The notes beneath the pieces are model-generated. The model ran no database searches and had not been told where the DNA came from. It saw only the letters and a list, made by a program, of their open reading frames with translations. From Fasciolopsis buskii (taxonomy: Eukaryota; Platyhelminthes; Trematoda; Plagiorchiida; Fasciolidae), in assembly GCA_008360955.1 (NCBI GenBank), contig LUCM01004870.1, forward strand, positions 170,172-234,171: a stretch of DNA of 64,000 bases. Reading direction: 5' to 3'. The translations under genes were made by a program, and so were the position numbers. Positions within the stretch are counted from its first letter, which is position 1, and each line of letters begins with the position of its first letter. Shown here in pieces: positions 1 to 12,639 of the stretch.

Positions 1-150
1 TTGGGGCGCGGTGGATATGCACTGCTGATGATTCCTAACAAGGATGAAACAGCTGTACAGTGCTTCCATGGTTTCTTTATGGTGAGTTGAATGACGATAC
101 CACATGGTGAATTATTTGATGTAAACATTCAATCTCCTAATACAAAATGT
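1..150 (+). repeat. tRNA-derived SINE carrying a hammerhead ribozyme, 3' part
   Basis: The window opens inside a short interspersed element. A fuller copy on the minus strand at 55405-55605 adds a tRNA-like head with A-box-like and B-box-like sequences (RNA polymerase III type) upstream of the shared part, so this copy is cut at its 5' end by the window edge. The shared order is tRNA-like head, hammerhead ribozyme (11-69), then a conserved tail containing CATGGTGAATTATTT and ending near 'caatctccta'. Known parallel: schistosome Sm-alpha SINEs also combine a pol III head with a hammerhead. Whether this is the same family or a convergent one cannot be decided from the window. Confidence 0.7.
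11..69 (+). ncRNA. type I hammerhead ribozyme in SINE, intact-looking core
   Basis: A self-cleaving RNA motif. The core CTGATGA is at 25-31 and GAAA at 46-49. Stem II (33-36 with 41-44, TCCT/AGGA) lies between them. Stem III is a minimal ACA-GC-TGT hairpin at 49-56. The cleavage triplet GTA places the cut between 57 and 58. Stem I pairs 19-24 with 58-63 perfectly; after an internal loop it continues as 11-15 with 65-69, with one G-T wobble. A long stem I with an internal loop is typical of natural type I hammerheads. Weak points are a U-U apposition at the base of stem II, A rather than C at the cleavage position, and a very short stem III, which suggests dimeric folding. Confidence 0.75.
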
Positions 151-164
151 AAAAAGTGATAAAA

Positions 165-3100
165 GCCAACAAGAATCAGCAGTGTGTTGCAAAGGTCCCC
201 CTCCGACTGCAGTTCTTGAGGCGTCGGTTATCTGATATATAGATACTGAAGGGTCGAGATGTGTAAACAGTACGAACCTGCGATAGGCCGTCCCATGTCG
301 TGGGTTTTTATCGTGGAGATATTTCAGTTAATCTTTTGTTATTCTGGCAATATTCGCTGAGTTAGAATCATTTTCCTAGACGGTAAAATAAGCTTAATTT
401 TTCTGAGCATTGAAATTTTTTTAATTCATGGATGTTTAATTATTTTGCCAAATTATGTCTAAGCTTGCGCAGTCACATTTCCAGCTCTGACCTGACCTTG
501 GTGTATAAGATTTTGTATTATGTAGCACAAAGTTAATCGTTCTAGTTAGTTGTCTCCAAAGTAGATATATCTGTCGGCCTGTCTGATCGTTTTTCTATCC
601 ACGCGATTCCATATTGCTCAACATCATCCTACTGTGCAGATGTATAGCGTGACTTGTGGTGTTTTTTACGACACATTACCGTGTATTAATTATTTTAGCC
701 AGTCATGTAACGGCTGTTATATATAGTAGAATGTTGTTGTCCAAGAACAATAATTCCCCACAAAATCTGCGAATGAAACCTTACTATGACCTTAATATAA
801 ACACCTGCACAATAGGAACAATTGACGTGCAGCCTAAATCTAAATGCCAGTTAAAGACGCTCATACACTCCCTGCGTCGATCTATGTGCCCAACTGCCAT
901 CTCCTAACGCAACGGTCTGCAGCAGAACAAAATAAGACCGGCGTTGTTGTCTGGAAATGCATTAAAAATCGATTCAACAATGTACATCAAATGCTGAGTG
1001 GCTGCGTTGTTGGGTCTTATTCTTTTACGAATGAGCATTTCGTTGCGGTTCTTTCATATTCTGAAATGAAAGAAAATTAGGCATTGACCGAGGGCATTTA
1101 GGTGAGCGTAACTGGTCCTTTATTGGTTTAACGCATGGGTAACTGTGCTGACGACAACATTACAACTCCACCTACATTTATTAACTATCGCTGAAGCAAA
1201 CAATACATAAGCAACTCCCCACCGAACAAAAAGGTTGCACGTACAAACGCAAGGTAAATTACATAACGTTATCGTCACATGCCCATGGATATTTATTAAT
1301 CGTTATACGGAGCAAATCTCTTCGCCCGAGTGGAAGGCATGCGTCGAACTTAAATTGCGCGACCTAATATATGCTGTAATGGTCCGACGTGCACTTTTAC
1401 CTTCTGCGGTGCACCACGCGCGTAACTGGAACTTTCAGGAAGAAACTGAAATCCTCGGCATATGTATGTATCTTTCATTAACAAACTTAGGAATTAAAAT
1501 GTACAATGAAGCGGCTCTTCTTTAGTCCTAGCTTATTTTGTCAGTCGGCAGTTGGCGAAAAATTTTCTGCAAAGATTTTTCAGTCTAAACAACAAAACGG
1601 GAATTGGCATTATTACTTTATCACAGTGACGGGCGAAATTTATGATGGCAATATGATTAGATAGTAGCAAACGTTATATGTGACTGCAGAAATGAATCCG
1701 CGCGGTATATATAATGACAAATCAACAGATATATACGTCGTCTTTTTTCTCTATTCGGGTACACGTATATCTCAGTTCCAAATGTAGACTATTTCAGAAA
1801 GAACTACCAAATAACTTATTGTCGTCAAGGCACATTGAACACCAATGATCCACGGTCGTCTTAAGCGGAGTACCTGCAGCGTTGGACGTACTGCCTCATT
1901 GTTTCTCGCATTGTTTCTGCAGTGGCTCCTGGGTAGCGTATATGGCAAACAATTTGGAGAGGTTGGATGCAACACAACGGTGAGCGTACCTATCACCAAC
2001 GCACAAACTCCCTTGATGGACAGAGCCGTTTCCCATGGGAAGCTTTCATGTTCAGCTGACCCAGGGTGAATGTTTTGATTAACTGAGGCGTGACAACCCG
2101 AATTCTTTCAACCGGTTGTTGGTGCCGGTAAATTTATGATAAATTTTGCCTCAAAAATTAATAGATACTCAAGTGCAAATAATAGAGGGTTCTGGTTGCT
2201 TTCTCTGATAAATGCACTTGCGACGGATATTAAAGTAACCAGGTCTGTTTGCAGCAAAATTGTAATCCCCAAGTATGACTGGCTTTTAACGTTCATGTCG
2301 GTGTCTTGTGTTCGCAACAGGATTTCTGCGCCGAAGGCTAAAATTTCTTGTTGTCATTATAAGAAAGACCTAATATAAGGGTGTCCCGTGCTGGGTAATT
2401 TAACCAAAATCCATGTGCACTGCCATTTGATGCAGAAACACTCAGTTTATTCCTCCATTTCTTCATCGCTAAAATCAATTAGTGACACGAGACTGCTTTA
2501 CTCACAACACCTCGATATATGTGGCGGCTAATTCGCATATACCACACCTGTTCCTATCAGATCTTCACAGCTTACTTCTTAGTCAGATGACGTCGCGCTA
2601 TCGCCCAATTACTATGCAGAACGAAATGCTTAAGAGCCACACCGAATATCGATGTTCTGGGGGTGACCACGTACTTAAGTACGACCTGGAGCCATTCGTC
2701 CACCCATTTCTCGCAGTGATATTTATAATGAAATTGCTAGAATGCGGGAACTTACATGGAAATTGATTCTGTGCATTTTTTACATGGACACAAGGGAAAA
2801 ACAGAAAATTCAAAGTGAAATGACGGCGGAAAATAGGTTAGACGACGACGTCCAGGACACCTACTAAATTCTGAAATCCGACGCATCAACTCCACATTCG
2901 CCAGCCAACGTTTGATTGGTAGTGACAATCGATTCCTATGGCAAGGCATTCGAGTATTGTGTGGGAAGAAGAATAAGCATACAAAAACTGCTGATGTCAA
3001 CAGTATCAATCTTGTTTTCACTCATGCTTCCAAGTATACCTCATATTGTCAGATTGATGATATGACAGTTACACTTTTTTCCGTGTCCTCCGCACCACTT

Positions 3101-3487
3101 AAATTACCGCAGCGGCCGCTCCTGGTAGTCCTTCTTCTGCTTTTTTAAGGCATAGTGCTGTGGCTTTGACCGATGCATTTACCTCGCTAATTTACTCGTC
3201 AATAATCTCCTCCTCCATCCTTGACTGTTGGAGACCCATCACTAGTATTTCCGTCCCTGAATCTAACAATTCTACCTCCTTAGCCAAACGTTTTCGCCCC
3301 ATCGATTTAACGTCTTCTGGTCTTAAACTGACAGAGCCTGTTACGCTCAAGTTCCTGCATTCTTCTATGTATTCTCCTGGCTACTCTTTTCAGTTTGTCT
3401 ATAAATCTAACAGGTCCACTTTGGACGCTGTCGCCCCCCTCATTCATTACAGTATTACTCCCTAAACGCATCAATATAATCTGTGCG
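165..3487. repeat. left arm of a 3.3-kb inverted repeat
   Basis: Position p here matches the complement of 17837-p in the right arm (14350-17672). Every reading frame I compared across the arm is identical in both. The outer edge is soft: similarity with a few mismatches continues to about 152. The inner edge is the single N at 3488. The inner end (about 2880-3487) carries LINE-B reverse transcriptase coding sequence on the plus strand. In 165-2500 I recognise no gene or element. The lack of divergence means either a very recent duplication or, more likely given the N and the nearby duplicates, an assembly product. Confidence 0.85.
2880..3487 (+). pseudogene. LINE-B reverse transcriptase fragment in the left arm
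   Basis: The translation at 3160-3465 gives the start of a LINE RT domain: a 'W.PI..ISVPESNN' stretch followed by 'RFRPIDLTS', the counterpart of the 'RPISLTS' block that opens the RT domain in CR1/jockey-type LINEs. The upstream stretch around 2912-3148 is the linker between endonuclease and RT. The rest of the RT is missing here because the sequence is broken at the N at 3488. The same sequence occurs reversed at 12657-13210 and 14372-14925. Confidence 0.6.
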
Positions 3488-3488
3488 N

Positions 3489-3869
3489 CCTCGATATATG
3501 TGGCGGCTAATTCGCATATACCACACCTGTTCCTATCAGATCTTCACAGCTTACTTCTTAGTCAGATGACGTCGCGCTATCGCCCAATTACTATGCAGAA
3601 CGAAATGCTTAAGAGCCACACCGAATATCGATGTTCTGGGGGTGACCACGTACTTAAGTACGACCTGGAGCCATTCGTCCACCCATTTCTCGCAGTGATA
3701 TTTATAATGAAATTGCTAGAATGCGGGAACTTACATGGAAATTGATTCTGTGCATTTTTTACATGGACACAAGGGAAAAACAGAAAATTCAAAGTGAAAT
3801 GACGGCGGAAAATAGGTTAGACGACGACGTCCAGGACACCTACTAAATTCTGAAATCCGACGCATCAAC
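3489..3869 (+). repeat. direct duplicate of 2510-2890
   Basis: Starting right after the single N at 3488, 381 bases repeat 2510-2890 (offset 979), ending where 'cgcatcaac' is followed by different sequence in the two copies. A scaffold-joining N followed by already-seen sequence is the usual mark of an unmerged contig overlap or alternative haplotype. Confidence 0.85.
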
Positions 3870-4010
3870 ACCACAGTTGCCTACTCTAAATTGTGGAACA
3901 AACTCACTAGTTCCCTGCGATCGTGCCCAAATTTAGCCCAGTTCAAAGTCCATCTGGCAAAGCTACTGGATGTCTTTTCTTAATTAACCTGACACGAGGC
4001 CTACGAACAC
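3870..4010 (+). pseudogene. LINE C-terminal tail fragment
   Basis: Directly after the duplicated segment the plus strand reads 'SKLWNKLTSSLRSCPNL' followed by a short helix-like stretch. This resembles the end of CR1/jockey LINE ORF2 proteins, where a 'WN.LP' motif and a short tail follow the RT domain. It joins sequence from upstream of the RT to sequence from the far 3' end, so it is either an internally deleted LINE or a chimeric join. Family assignment to LINE-B is an inference from position only. Confidence 0.35.
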
Positions 4011-4239
4011 GGGATAGAATTTTATTTTGTGACCGATTCTTTGCTGAGATCACCATCAGGGATTCGGCTTCACCTCTAACTTCTTCACTTTATCACACGT
4101 CCCCACTAATGTACTTTTTGACCTCCCTTGTAGTGATGCACCCTCTTCACCAATGGGCTGAGCAACTAACTCTCAAAATTCTCCCAATGTGGGTAGACGA
4201 AAATGTCAGCGTACTTATTGTAGGATCCATGCTCTGATC

Positions 4240-5370
4240 ACATCCTGTGATTTTAAGCACCAGCCTGTGTACCTCTCGCTCTTCTTGCCATCTTATCCTC
4301 TTCACTGACTTGGCGGAGCTGAGTAGGTCGTTCTTGGCAGCCCCTAACATTCATCTACGCCTAAACTGCTACCGTTGCTCATTCTAGAATAGATGCACTA
4401 TGGTGTAGGTGTGTTGTCGCGATCCAGTAATTACCATAACCCCAAGCTGGCACCCAAGCCAGACTACTTCTCTCTTGCTTTTCAGCTGTCGCATCCGCAG
4501 CAGACGCACTGCTAACGCTTCTGTCCTCGTACTGGTGTTTCCGAATCTGCTACCGTATTATTCCTGTTATTGCCCGGTCAACGGTAACTACGCGGATTGT
4601 CCCACTGGATATCTCAACTCGCATTCCTGAGATCGATTAAAATCGCGATTGCTGCTGTCTCCGGAACGGCTTACGCGCCTCATATCCCCCACCCGTACTG
4701 CTGACTAGGATCAAAAGATGCGACAATGCAAATGACAGCATAGACGACATTCTTGGCTATTGTATTTTAGGAGTGTTCATACACATAACCTCCCTTATCT
4801 GACGAGCCTCTCGGCACAGCTTACCACCATCCGTATGTAGATATTATCAATATCCTTGGAGGTCCGCATCCAAAGCTTCACAAATTTCCTCCAGATACCA
4901 TGAGACAATCTTTTTCCACATTTTTGGCCCTTTGTTGTCAGCTACGTATCTCATCCAATTTGCCTGACGTTCCGCCTGCTTCTCACCACTTATATCCAAG
5001 TACCGCATTACCACTGCTTTTCGTCTCTTCAGCTTCACGTTTCCGTCCATTACGTAACGCTTCCGACGCTTGGTGTCTCTAGCCATATATCAAAATCCAG
5101 CGTCGGGCTCCGTCCATGTTGTGTGCCAGCAGTGAGCACATTTAGTGCACTTAAACACGAGATGACTCGTTGTCCGCTACTTGCAAACAGTCCCAGTAAA
5201 CTATTTCTCGGCCTTAACAATTGAGTTTTCTACTTTTTTGCTTTTCACTGGCATACTTGTAATTCCCCTATTGCTTTGTAGCATCTCATTTAACCTTCCA
5301 GTGAGCCTCTGAAAAACTCATTAAAGCTCCCACCATCTTATCACATTCCACTTCTATCATCTACATTTCC
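4240..5370. other. no recognisable gene
   Basis: Only short reading frames are present. The longest minus-strand frame here (4847-5086, 79 codons) is rich in Lys and Arg but matches no family I know and has no splice or promoter context. I see no RNA gene or recognisable repeat. Confidence 0.4.
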
Positions 5371-5479
5371 TGTGCATCATCCTTGTAAAAATTTGATCTT
5401 GCCATGCGCATGCCTCTCGCAAATCGAGAAATATGCAGTATTGTTATTATTATGTGCAAATTCCCAAGCAGAAACAGGG

Positions 5480-6690
5480 GCAATAGGTTCCCGGTTCGTG
5501 GTCGCGGCACACGGCAACGGGCTATCTATTAATTGTTGCCTCCTTAAAGCCAATGATTTGACGATTTACAGAACACTCCTGTTGGATATAGGTTTCTGGG
5601 TTAGTGCAGTCCCTCGTGATTCGAACAATTTGACCGCTACAGAGGCGGAGACGCTATTGGCTGCAAACGGTACGGACATCCACACGTATAAATATCGTTC
5701 CCTCACCCTCGAGCTAGCTCTGAATTTCCCTGGGTGTTCATCATCGCCCATATCCCATACGCAATTTTTGGCATCGATGTCCTGTAGCATTTCCACCTGC
5801 CAGTCGACGCTCGTTACGGGAAAGTAAGAGACCATCCAACGTCACTGACCGTGACCGGCTTGCACGCTGTCGTCAACAAAATCATGCCCCAGTACGCTAA
5901 CCCGCCAGCCCAACAGCCTTGCACTGAGCTGACTCTCGAATACCCCGACATACTGCGACACGCCGGCCCACTTTCTGTTGACGCTACCAAGGTAACCCAT
6001 CACACAGTGATCGCAGAATCCTATATTTCATTCGGCCTCGTCGCCTAACTTCTGACAAGTTCCGTTTAGCCGGGACAGATTTCGACTTGTTAGAACTGGG
6101 CATCATTCGACCTTCCATTATTCGTTGGGCTTCTCCTCTCCACATAGACCCTTAGTCCCGCGGAAAATGGCGGCCCTGCGGGGACTACAAAACAATTAGC
6201 AGGGTCACATGCACCGATAGGTAGTCGTTTTCCTATATACAGGACCCCTATTCGTCGCTGACCTGCTGCAGAATCTTCGGCCGCATAGGCTTAATTTGAG
6301 CATAAAAGCAAATCCCTTAGGAAGATACCGACATACCAAAAACGGCGGTGACCGGAACCTTTGGACTGTTCGAGTTCGTGCAGATGCCTTTCAGGCTCAG
6401 TAATGTGGCTCAAACCCTCCAAAGGTTCATTTAAGAGGCCACATGCGGTTTGGAGTATATGCATGTGTACTTGGAGGATATCCTAGTTGCGGGCCACTTG
6501 AAGGAGCAACAAGCTGCCTACCTACGTGCTTTTTCTCGATCGTCTTATCAAACATGGCGCAAAGATTAATGCCGCAAAGTGTGAGTTGACAAAACCCAGT
6601 GTCACAATCTTGGAGCATATCGTCTCCTCCGCAGGTAAATTTCCACCGCCGGGCAAATCTCTGCTATTCGGGACCACCCTGAGACTCTTT
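5480..6690 (+). pseudogene. Gypsy LTR retrotransposon remnant: protease and reverse transcriptase
   Basis: Broken coding sequence of a Ty3/Gypsy polyprotein. Protease is at about 5575-5810: 'LLDIGFWVSAVP' stands where the family has a D-T/S-G catalytic motif, then 'AANGTDIHTY' and the 'RSLTLEL' strand. Reverse transcriptase follows in changing frames: 'LGIIRPS' near 6100, 'TFGLFEF.QMPFRLSN' near 6360-6410, YLED at 6468-6479 in place of the catalytic YLDD, and 'HGAKINAAKCEL' near 6550. The protease T to I change, the YLED substitution, frameshifts and stops show it is dead. No LTRs, integrase or RNase H lie next to it; an RNase H piece on the same strand is at 17.7 kb. Confidence 0.8.
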
Positions 6691-6789
6691 CTCATTGACC
6701 ATTGCGATAGTTTTGGCTTGTTTATCATTTTGTGCCATTATTCCCTATTTACATGGAAGTGAATTCTCCCCTCACAGACCTGTTAAGGG

Positions 6790-8270
6790 GAGTTAAACGA
6801 ACGCTTAAATTTCCCGTGGCTGCAAAAATCCGGCGTCCATTTCCAATAAGAACGCCATCACCGAAATCTGTAAATATTTTTACATTTCCCGACTAATTGG
6901 ATATGTATGTTTGGTTGCATTATCAATTTTTTTCCTTTTTATTACAAATCTTATTGAAACGGTATGCACGCATTTCGGACAAAATGAAAAGCAATCGGAA
7001 AAAATGTTGTTCTAAGGCGAACAAGTTTTGTTGCGCATCACTGTCGCGTGTCACACGAGCAAGGTTCCGTTTGAGAATGGTGGCGCTTATCGAGATGTTT
7101 CCGCAGCAGGCGGATTTAACGAGTCCCTAAAATGGACACGAATGTTAAACTGCCATGAAGAAATTCTTCAAATTTTCTGAGTGCTATTTAAATAATCGAT
7201 GAAAGCAGCAGGATGGAAATGCATTTATGGTTGATGGATAACTGGTATTAAAATTGGAACAAAAATGAACATCGGACATTTTACCGTGGATCCTTTTGGA
7301 AACGCAGAGGGATGGTGAACATTGATGAAAGTTGTGGTCAACCATTGTTTGACGACATAAATAATGGAAACTTCTTTGACGTTGAGGAGAGTGACGACTA
7401 ATACTGTGCGCTCTAAATAATATTGCTGACGTTGATAAGCCAGTGAGAAACAAGGAACGGGTTCCTTTTATAAATTTTTGCATTTCATTGCCCAACTGAT
7501 AGCAATTACGGGTGTGCTGATAGCCGCGATTTTCGAAGGGAAAATTGGGGTTATGTTCGCGGTAGAAAATGGTGGCGATATCTAAAACACGGATCTAAGT
7601 GTGAATGCCTTCGGGGAGATTGGGTATCAACGTGGTGGGCATTTTAGCCACGATCGGGCAGTTCCAGCAGCAAATATGTGTAATTGGAAGGAATTGTCCG
7701 CCAGAAGAATCGCAAGCGTTGCTGATAAGATCAGGTGGCCTCGGTTTCTAAGAGGACTTGCAACAGAGTCATCAGTTTGCTTTGGTGTATCACGCAGATC
7801 GTCAGCAATGTTCACTTTATGGTGGCCCGTTGAGCAGATCTTATTTGACCCTCCTGAGGTAATTGATCTGGGCCTTCGGTGAGTTTGCTTTCACGATGTG
7901 TTGAGACGTGCAAATATGGGCCCAGAAACCGGATAGTAAACGCTCGGCGATACAGGAGTGTAAACGAGCTCATCTGGAAAGGAAAAAGGAAAGACGGCAG
8001 TTTGAAGGCATTCCATCTGAGAATAATGGTGCATGAAACAATATGCAAGAGAATTGGTAAATGTTGTATCTATTCAGATGGTAAATGATGACAAAATTCT
8101 CCTTTGGTAATGGGCTAACTTTCTTACGAGTGCATAAGAAAGGGTTTATGTGAGGACATAAAATGTCGGTCTGGGAGTAAGTGAGAATCTGATGTGAATG
8201 CCCATGTCTATTTAGATAACTTGTTACATACGTATTAAACCAGATCGAGTGATAAGCGAAAAAACTGGGC
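6790..8270. other. no recognisable gene
   Basis: Several frames of 60-100 codons occur on both strands, none with a recognisable motif. I see no repeat shared with the rest of the window. Confidence 0.4.
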
Positions 8271-11190
8271 TGATTTTGCTTCAGTGAAACGGTATAACCA
8301 CCCATACCTTCAACAATATGTAATCGCGGAGACCGCTGGGAATAAAAATTGCTGGGTCTTGTTGATTGAGTTGAGATAAGACTTCGGGAATTATATTCAG
8401 TCGATGCCTTCGGCGCAACTCGTGGGCTCTTTCTATAGGAATGCGAGGATCGTGCAAGCCTAACAAACTTTGTGCGTTTATTGCCCTCCAACTTTCATTT
8501 TCAGGGTAGCGGAGATAGAAAGAATCGTGCTTATATGTTGAGGTGGTAACTTCATAGGGAAGAATATTTGATGATGAAGTTTCTCCAAAGTGCTATCATA
8601 GACATGGAAACCGACACCGAGATCTCAGCACGTCTTAAGCCAGAGGAAATGCTATACTCTACTTAGGGCACGGCGAAGTGCACATTTCACTGATAACCGT
8701 ATTAAAAACGAGGGGTTAATTTGAAACCGACGCAGCCATAAAGGATCAAAATGTAGTTTGTACAGTGTTCCCTGTAGATTAGCAGGGAAGAACAGCACAG
8801 AAATTGTTTTAAAAATTTTCGCTGAACAGTGTCCATCTAAAGTCTGTCACTCTGCTGCATGTTGGAACACGAAGGAACAGTAGTCAGAAATAGGTTTTGC
8901 TCGTGTCATATATATTAAAATTTTACTTTCCGGAGTTCATAATGTTCTGTGCACCAACCCAAGTAGTCTCCTAGCTTTGCAACTTGAATCAGGTTCTGTT
9001 CTGAGAACTTGAAAGTGTTGGAATAATGCAAACCCAGGTCTCTGACAGGGCGAGAGGATGGAATGGCTTCTTTGATAAACTCAAAGATTTCTCCAGGAAT
9101 GTGGCATTTATATGAGAGTATGCGGCTTTTGTGGGCCGAGAATTTATTAAACTAAGCTTTTCACCATGAGCCCAGCGACAGTAAATCAATTTTCACAATA
9201 TCTTTAATAGTATAGAGTTCACGAGGAGGAAACGTATACAAACGTTTTTATAGAATGCAAACAGAAAAGGCATACCATGCTTAATGATTGAAAAAATATG
9301 ATTGATGTGCAGCAGAAACAGTAGCGGAACTGGTACGCTTCCTTAAATAACGTCTCTAGTAATCGGACGAGGTCTGGATAGAGTTCCACTGACCTTCGCC
9401 ATCCACATTCTGGAGGCCAAATAAGAGGGAAACCAGGCTAGCAGGGGCTGTTATGTCTTAGCTTCTGGCTTTTATTAGACGCTTGCGATCAGATACGCGA
9501 TCAAAAGCCTTCGTCATGTCTAAGAATATTGCAATCACTGACGTTCCTTCTTGGCGACTTTTGCCACTGTATTTAAGTAATCAGTCGTGCAGGTAGGGCC
9601 TGAATTACTTTGAAGGAAACCATAATGGCCTGTGTTAACGAGGCCCCGATCTAATAAGTAAGTTGTTAGGTTACTTTTAATTATTGTTTCCGCAATACGA
9701 GAGATAACTGGGGTGCGATCGATGAGTCCGTAAGTAGATAGCTAATGCTTTTGAACGCGTTCGTAAATCGGGACAATGACAGAAGTATTCTGTTGGTGGG
9801 GGAAATTGATACAATTTAAGGAAGAATCGAATACATTGGACAAAATTATAGGGGTGTCTGCACCGCTAAATTTGAAGAGGGCTGTGGGAAGTTCGTCCGG
9901 TTCGACGTGGAAAGACGATCTTATTTTTGTCAACAGTGGCTCAATATCACTTGGACGGAATGATAAACTTGGAGGGGATGCGGAGAAGACTGCGGGAATG
10001 ACCGGTGTAATTGTGTCGTCGACCGTTATTATAGCGGAGAGAAAATAACGGCTGAACAATTCTGATATCAGCACGGGGTCATTTGCGCCCATGCCCCTGA
10101 ATATGACGGATGTGATGTGCGTACTAGGTAGGGATTTATTAGTTCTCCTTGGTTTGACTAAGGCGCAGCCTCGTTGTTAGAGTGTGACGCTTGAAGCTCC
10201 TCCTTTTGAAGAGAATCAAGAAGTGTCTTAGTTACCTCAGACAGGCGGTTCAGTTGTCACATCAGAGCAAATTCTTTTGTTATTTTGAATTGTATTTGGA
10301 TTAAGGAATACTTTTTTAAGGAAGTCCAGTGTGCTGAACCTTTTTGGAATTGTGCCAAACTGGGTTAGGGTGACTAGATAAAGGAATAAACCCACAGTTC
10401 CGTAAAATTGGTTGGTGGCCAGTTGGGGTTTCACGGATAAAAATAAACCGTCCCAAATGTGGCTAAGAATTATAGAGAAAAGGAGGCCGCAATGAGGCTC
10501 CGTGATATGATTTAATAAAAGCCGAGGAGGAGATAAGGGACGGCAAAACCAAAAACTTACAATCTATTTGGGAATGATCACATCCGAGTAAATCTTTGTA
10601 TATGAACGTGCGCACCTGAGTTAAGCCAGTTTTTAAGATAAGATCAATAATACTGTCTGCCCTTGTGGGTAAGGAAACATGCCGTGTACACCCATCCAGT
10701 CTTACACTTGAAGCAAAGGCAGAAAGGCATTTTGGGGAGGAGAAATAGGACCAAAAACCCCTGGGGATTGAGGTCGCCCGCTGCTGGCTTCAGACTTGGA
10801 AGGTCGGCGGCCGCGTTAAGCGCATCATTTAGTGGTAAGAACTGGGACTGATGCGTACTAGGGGTACCGTAGATGCAATTGATCATTAAGTCTTGACGCC
10901 CGGTAGCCACACCCAGACAGATAGAAAAGTTCAGCTAAGTAAAGTTGGAGTGGATGTACAATAGAGCTGAAAGGGCGTCTCTTGCGTAGATGAGCTAGCC
11001 ACCACCGCGTTTACTTGCCCCGTCTCTACTAAAAGCAGTGCAACCAATCAAAGCAATGTCTCTGTCGGGGGTGTTAGCGGTCAGCCATTTCTCATAGATA
11101 AGAATGAAATCACATCTACGTGCATAAACCAACAGGCGCAGCACGTGTGCACTATTTAGTACAAAGCAAGCATTCAGTAGTAACAAGTAA
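8270..11190 (-). pseudogene. LINE-A copy 1, CR1/jockey-like non-LTR retrotransposon, degenerate
   Basis: Read on the minus strand. The apurinic-type endonuclease begins near 11186: a 'YEKWLTANTPDRDIALIG' block (family: ITETWL) ending in 'KRGGG', then 'GDLNPQG' for GDFN near 10780, and a degraded SDH motif near 10580. The endonuclease-RT linker and first RT blocks are at 9742-10092 ('DELPTALFKFSGAD', 'IPIYERV'). RT palm traces follow at about 9360-9700. The post-palm 'WAHGEKLSLIN' stretch is at 8990-9190. The last part (8281-8466) has a long frame I cannot assign and may be the 3' end. Stops and frameshifts are spread throughout. The same family in better shape is at 18.96-21.7 kb. Confidence 0.65.
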
Positions 11191-11429
11191 AGTGGCTCAG
11201 TAATATTAGCACGTGGTTGTGGAAAATGGGGTAAATATCATCAAAGGCGTAAGATTTGACATGGGCTGAAAAGATATTGTGAGACAAGCAAGGATAAATA
11301 GATGTTGATGGTGAGGCCTTTGAGGGGTTATGTTGCGCTGTGCCTGATTCATGAGCCAGAACGGGTTCCAATCTGTCTACTTATAGAGCGGGTAAGCAGC
11401 TTGTTCATTAAGGATTGTAGAGACCGTAT

Positions 11430-11700
11430 AACTGTGGTATAGGGTATCGTGTTGTATTGTGTAGACTTCTGCCTACAAAGATAATGCCCTAAGTCAGTCA
11501 AAAAATGTGCTCAGGGAATACATTAGGGGGAAAAGAAAATTAATAAATAAAATAACCAAAAATATTTACACGCATCTCCTGGTAGAGTATATTGAAGAAT
11601 TCATCCAGGAATAATCATATCGCATTAGGACAGGCAGCTCAGGAATTTGCCTGAAACCCAATCTCGGTCTGTCGAATTTTGTGCCTAATATGGATTCATT
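11430..11700. repeat. dispersed repeat shared with 25490-25680
   Basis: Two diverged copies share blocks such as 'ataatgcc', 'cagtcaaaaa' and 'ggaataatcat' / 'ggagtaatcat' in the same order. It lies just beyond the 5' end of LINE-A copy 1, so it could be that element's 5' untranslated region, but the copy at 25.5 kb has no LINE-A coding sequence next to it. Confidence 0.45.
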
Positions 11701-12141
11701 ACGTTCCTATAAATATTGATTCTGGATGGTATGGAACGAAAATAGGATCGTATCGAAATATGAGTGACACTTTGAAGATAATTGTGCAGAGGATGCGTGG
11801 AAACACGAATAATTTTGGGAGAAAATTTCTCACATGATAATAAGTGTTGGTTGCATAGACTAAGGAGCAATTCAACTAGTGGTATGAAGGGCACCCGGCT
11901 GATAATTGACAGTCCCCAGCGAAGAATGTTAAAGTCTTTTTTAAGAAAACCTGGAAAAAATGACGGAAGATCAGTAAAGAAGGAATGGGAAAACAGACTA
12001 GTATACGAATCGGGAGATTATGGTTTGTTTTATTTTGTACTGTCGAAACTTTGTGATATGAAATGACAACCGTCGGAGCCTCTTTAGGCAGGTGGAAATG
12101 TGATTATTCCACTTCAGATTTTTGTCAGTAGCGACCTCTAG

Positions 12142-12639
12142 TTATTTCACAGAATCAACCCTGTTAACAGATTTTGAGTTGTTGGAAGACGTTTTAGATG
12201 GGTAGGCTAACCGAGGAATAAAGAACAGAAATTCGAAGCATTTAGATATGTTGAGATTTAAACCAGTTCGTGCAGAGAAATCGCAAACAGAAGATAGGTT
12301 GCTGGAAAAACATTGAAAATCATCGGTGTTTGAAACGGCTTGTGAGTGGGCATCATCAGCATACTTGAACATATTACAAGGGAAGCTAGTAGATAAGTCG
12401 CTGATGTAAGGACAGAAAAGAAACGGTGAAAGAACAGCACGCTGCAGCACTCCTGAGTTGTTGATCAACGGTTTTAAAGTTTTACCATCCATTAATGTGC
12501 ACTGGGCTCGGTTAGTGAAGTAATCAGACAGCCACGCTAACAAAGAACTGGGACAACCAAATGTTTCCAGTTTGTAAAGTAGAAGAGACCGTGGGACCGA
12601 GTCAAATGCCGACAAATAGTCCAGGAAGGAGCAACGCAC
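12142..12639 (-). pseudogene. LINE-B reverse transcriptase palm domain
   Basis: A 165-codon open stretch with ordered RT motifs: 'SAFDSVPRSLLLYKL' (motif A, catalytic Asp), 'GVLQRAVLSPFLF' (family GVPQGSVLSPLLF), and 'FKYADDA' carrying the YADD catalytic pair. It continues the RT fragment at 12657-12962 on the same strand after a stop and frameshift. The family belongs to the CR1/jockey-like LINEs; two more copies sit in introns of the importin gene (36.4-37.9 and 47.2-49.5 kb). This is the only LINE-B copy here that retains YADD, but the element is interrupted upstream and by the gap. Confidence 0.75.

Noticed and set aside
4847..5086. 79-codon basic frame as a small gene
   Set aside because: No family match, no splice or promoter context, and similar-length random frames are common here.
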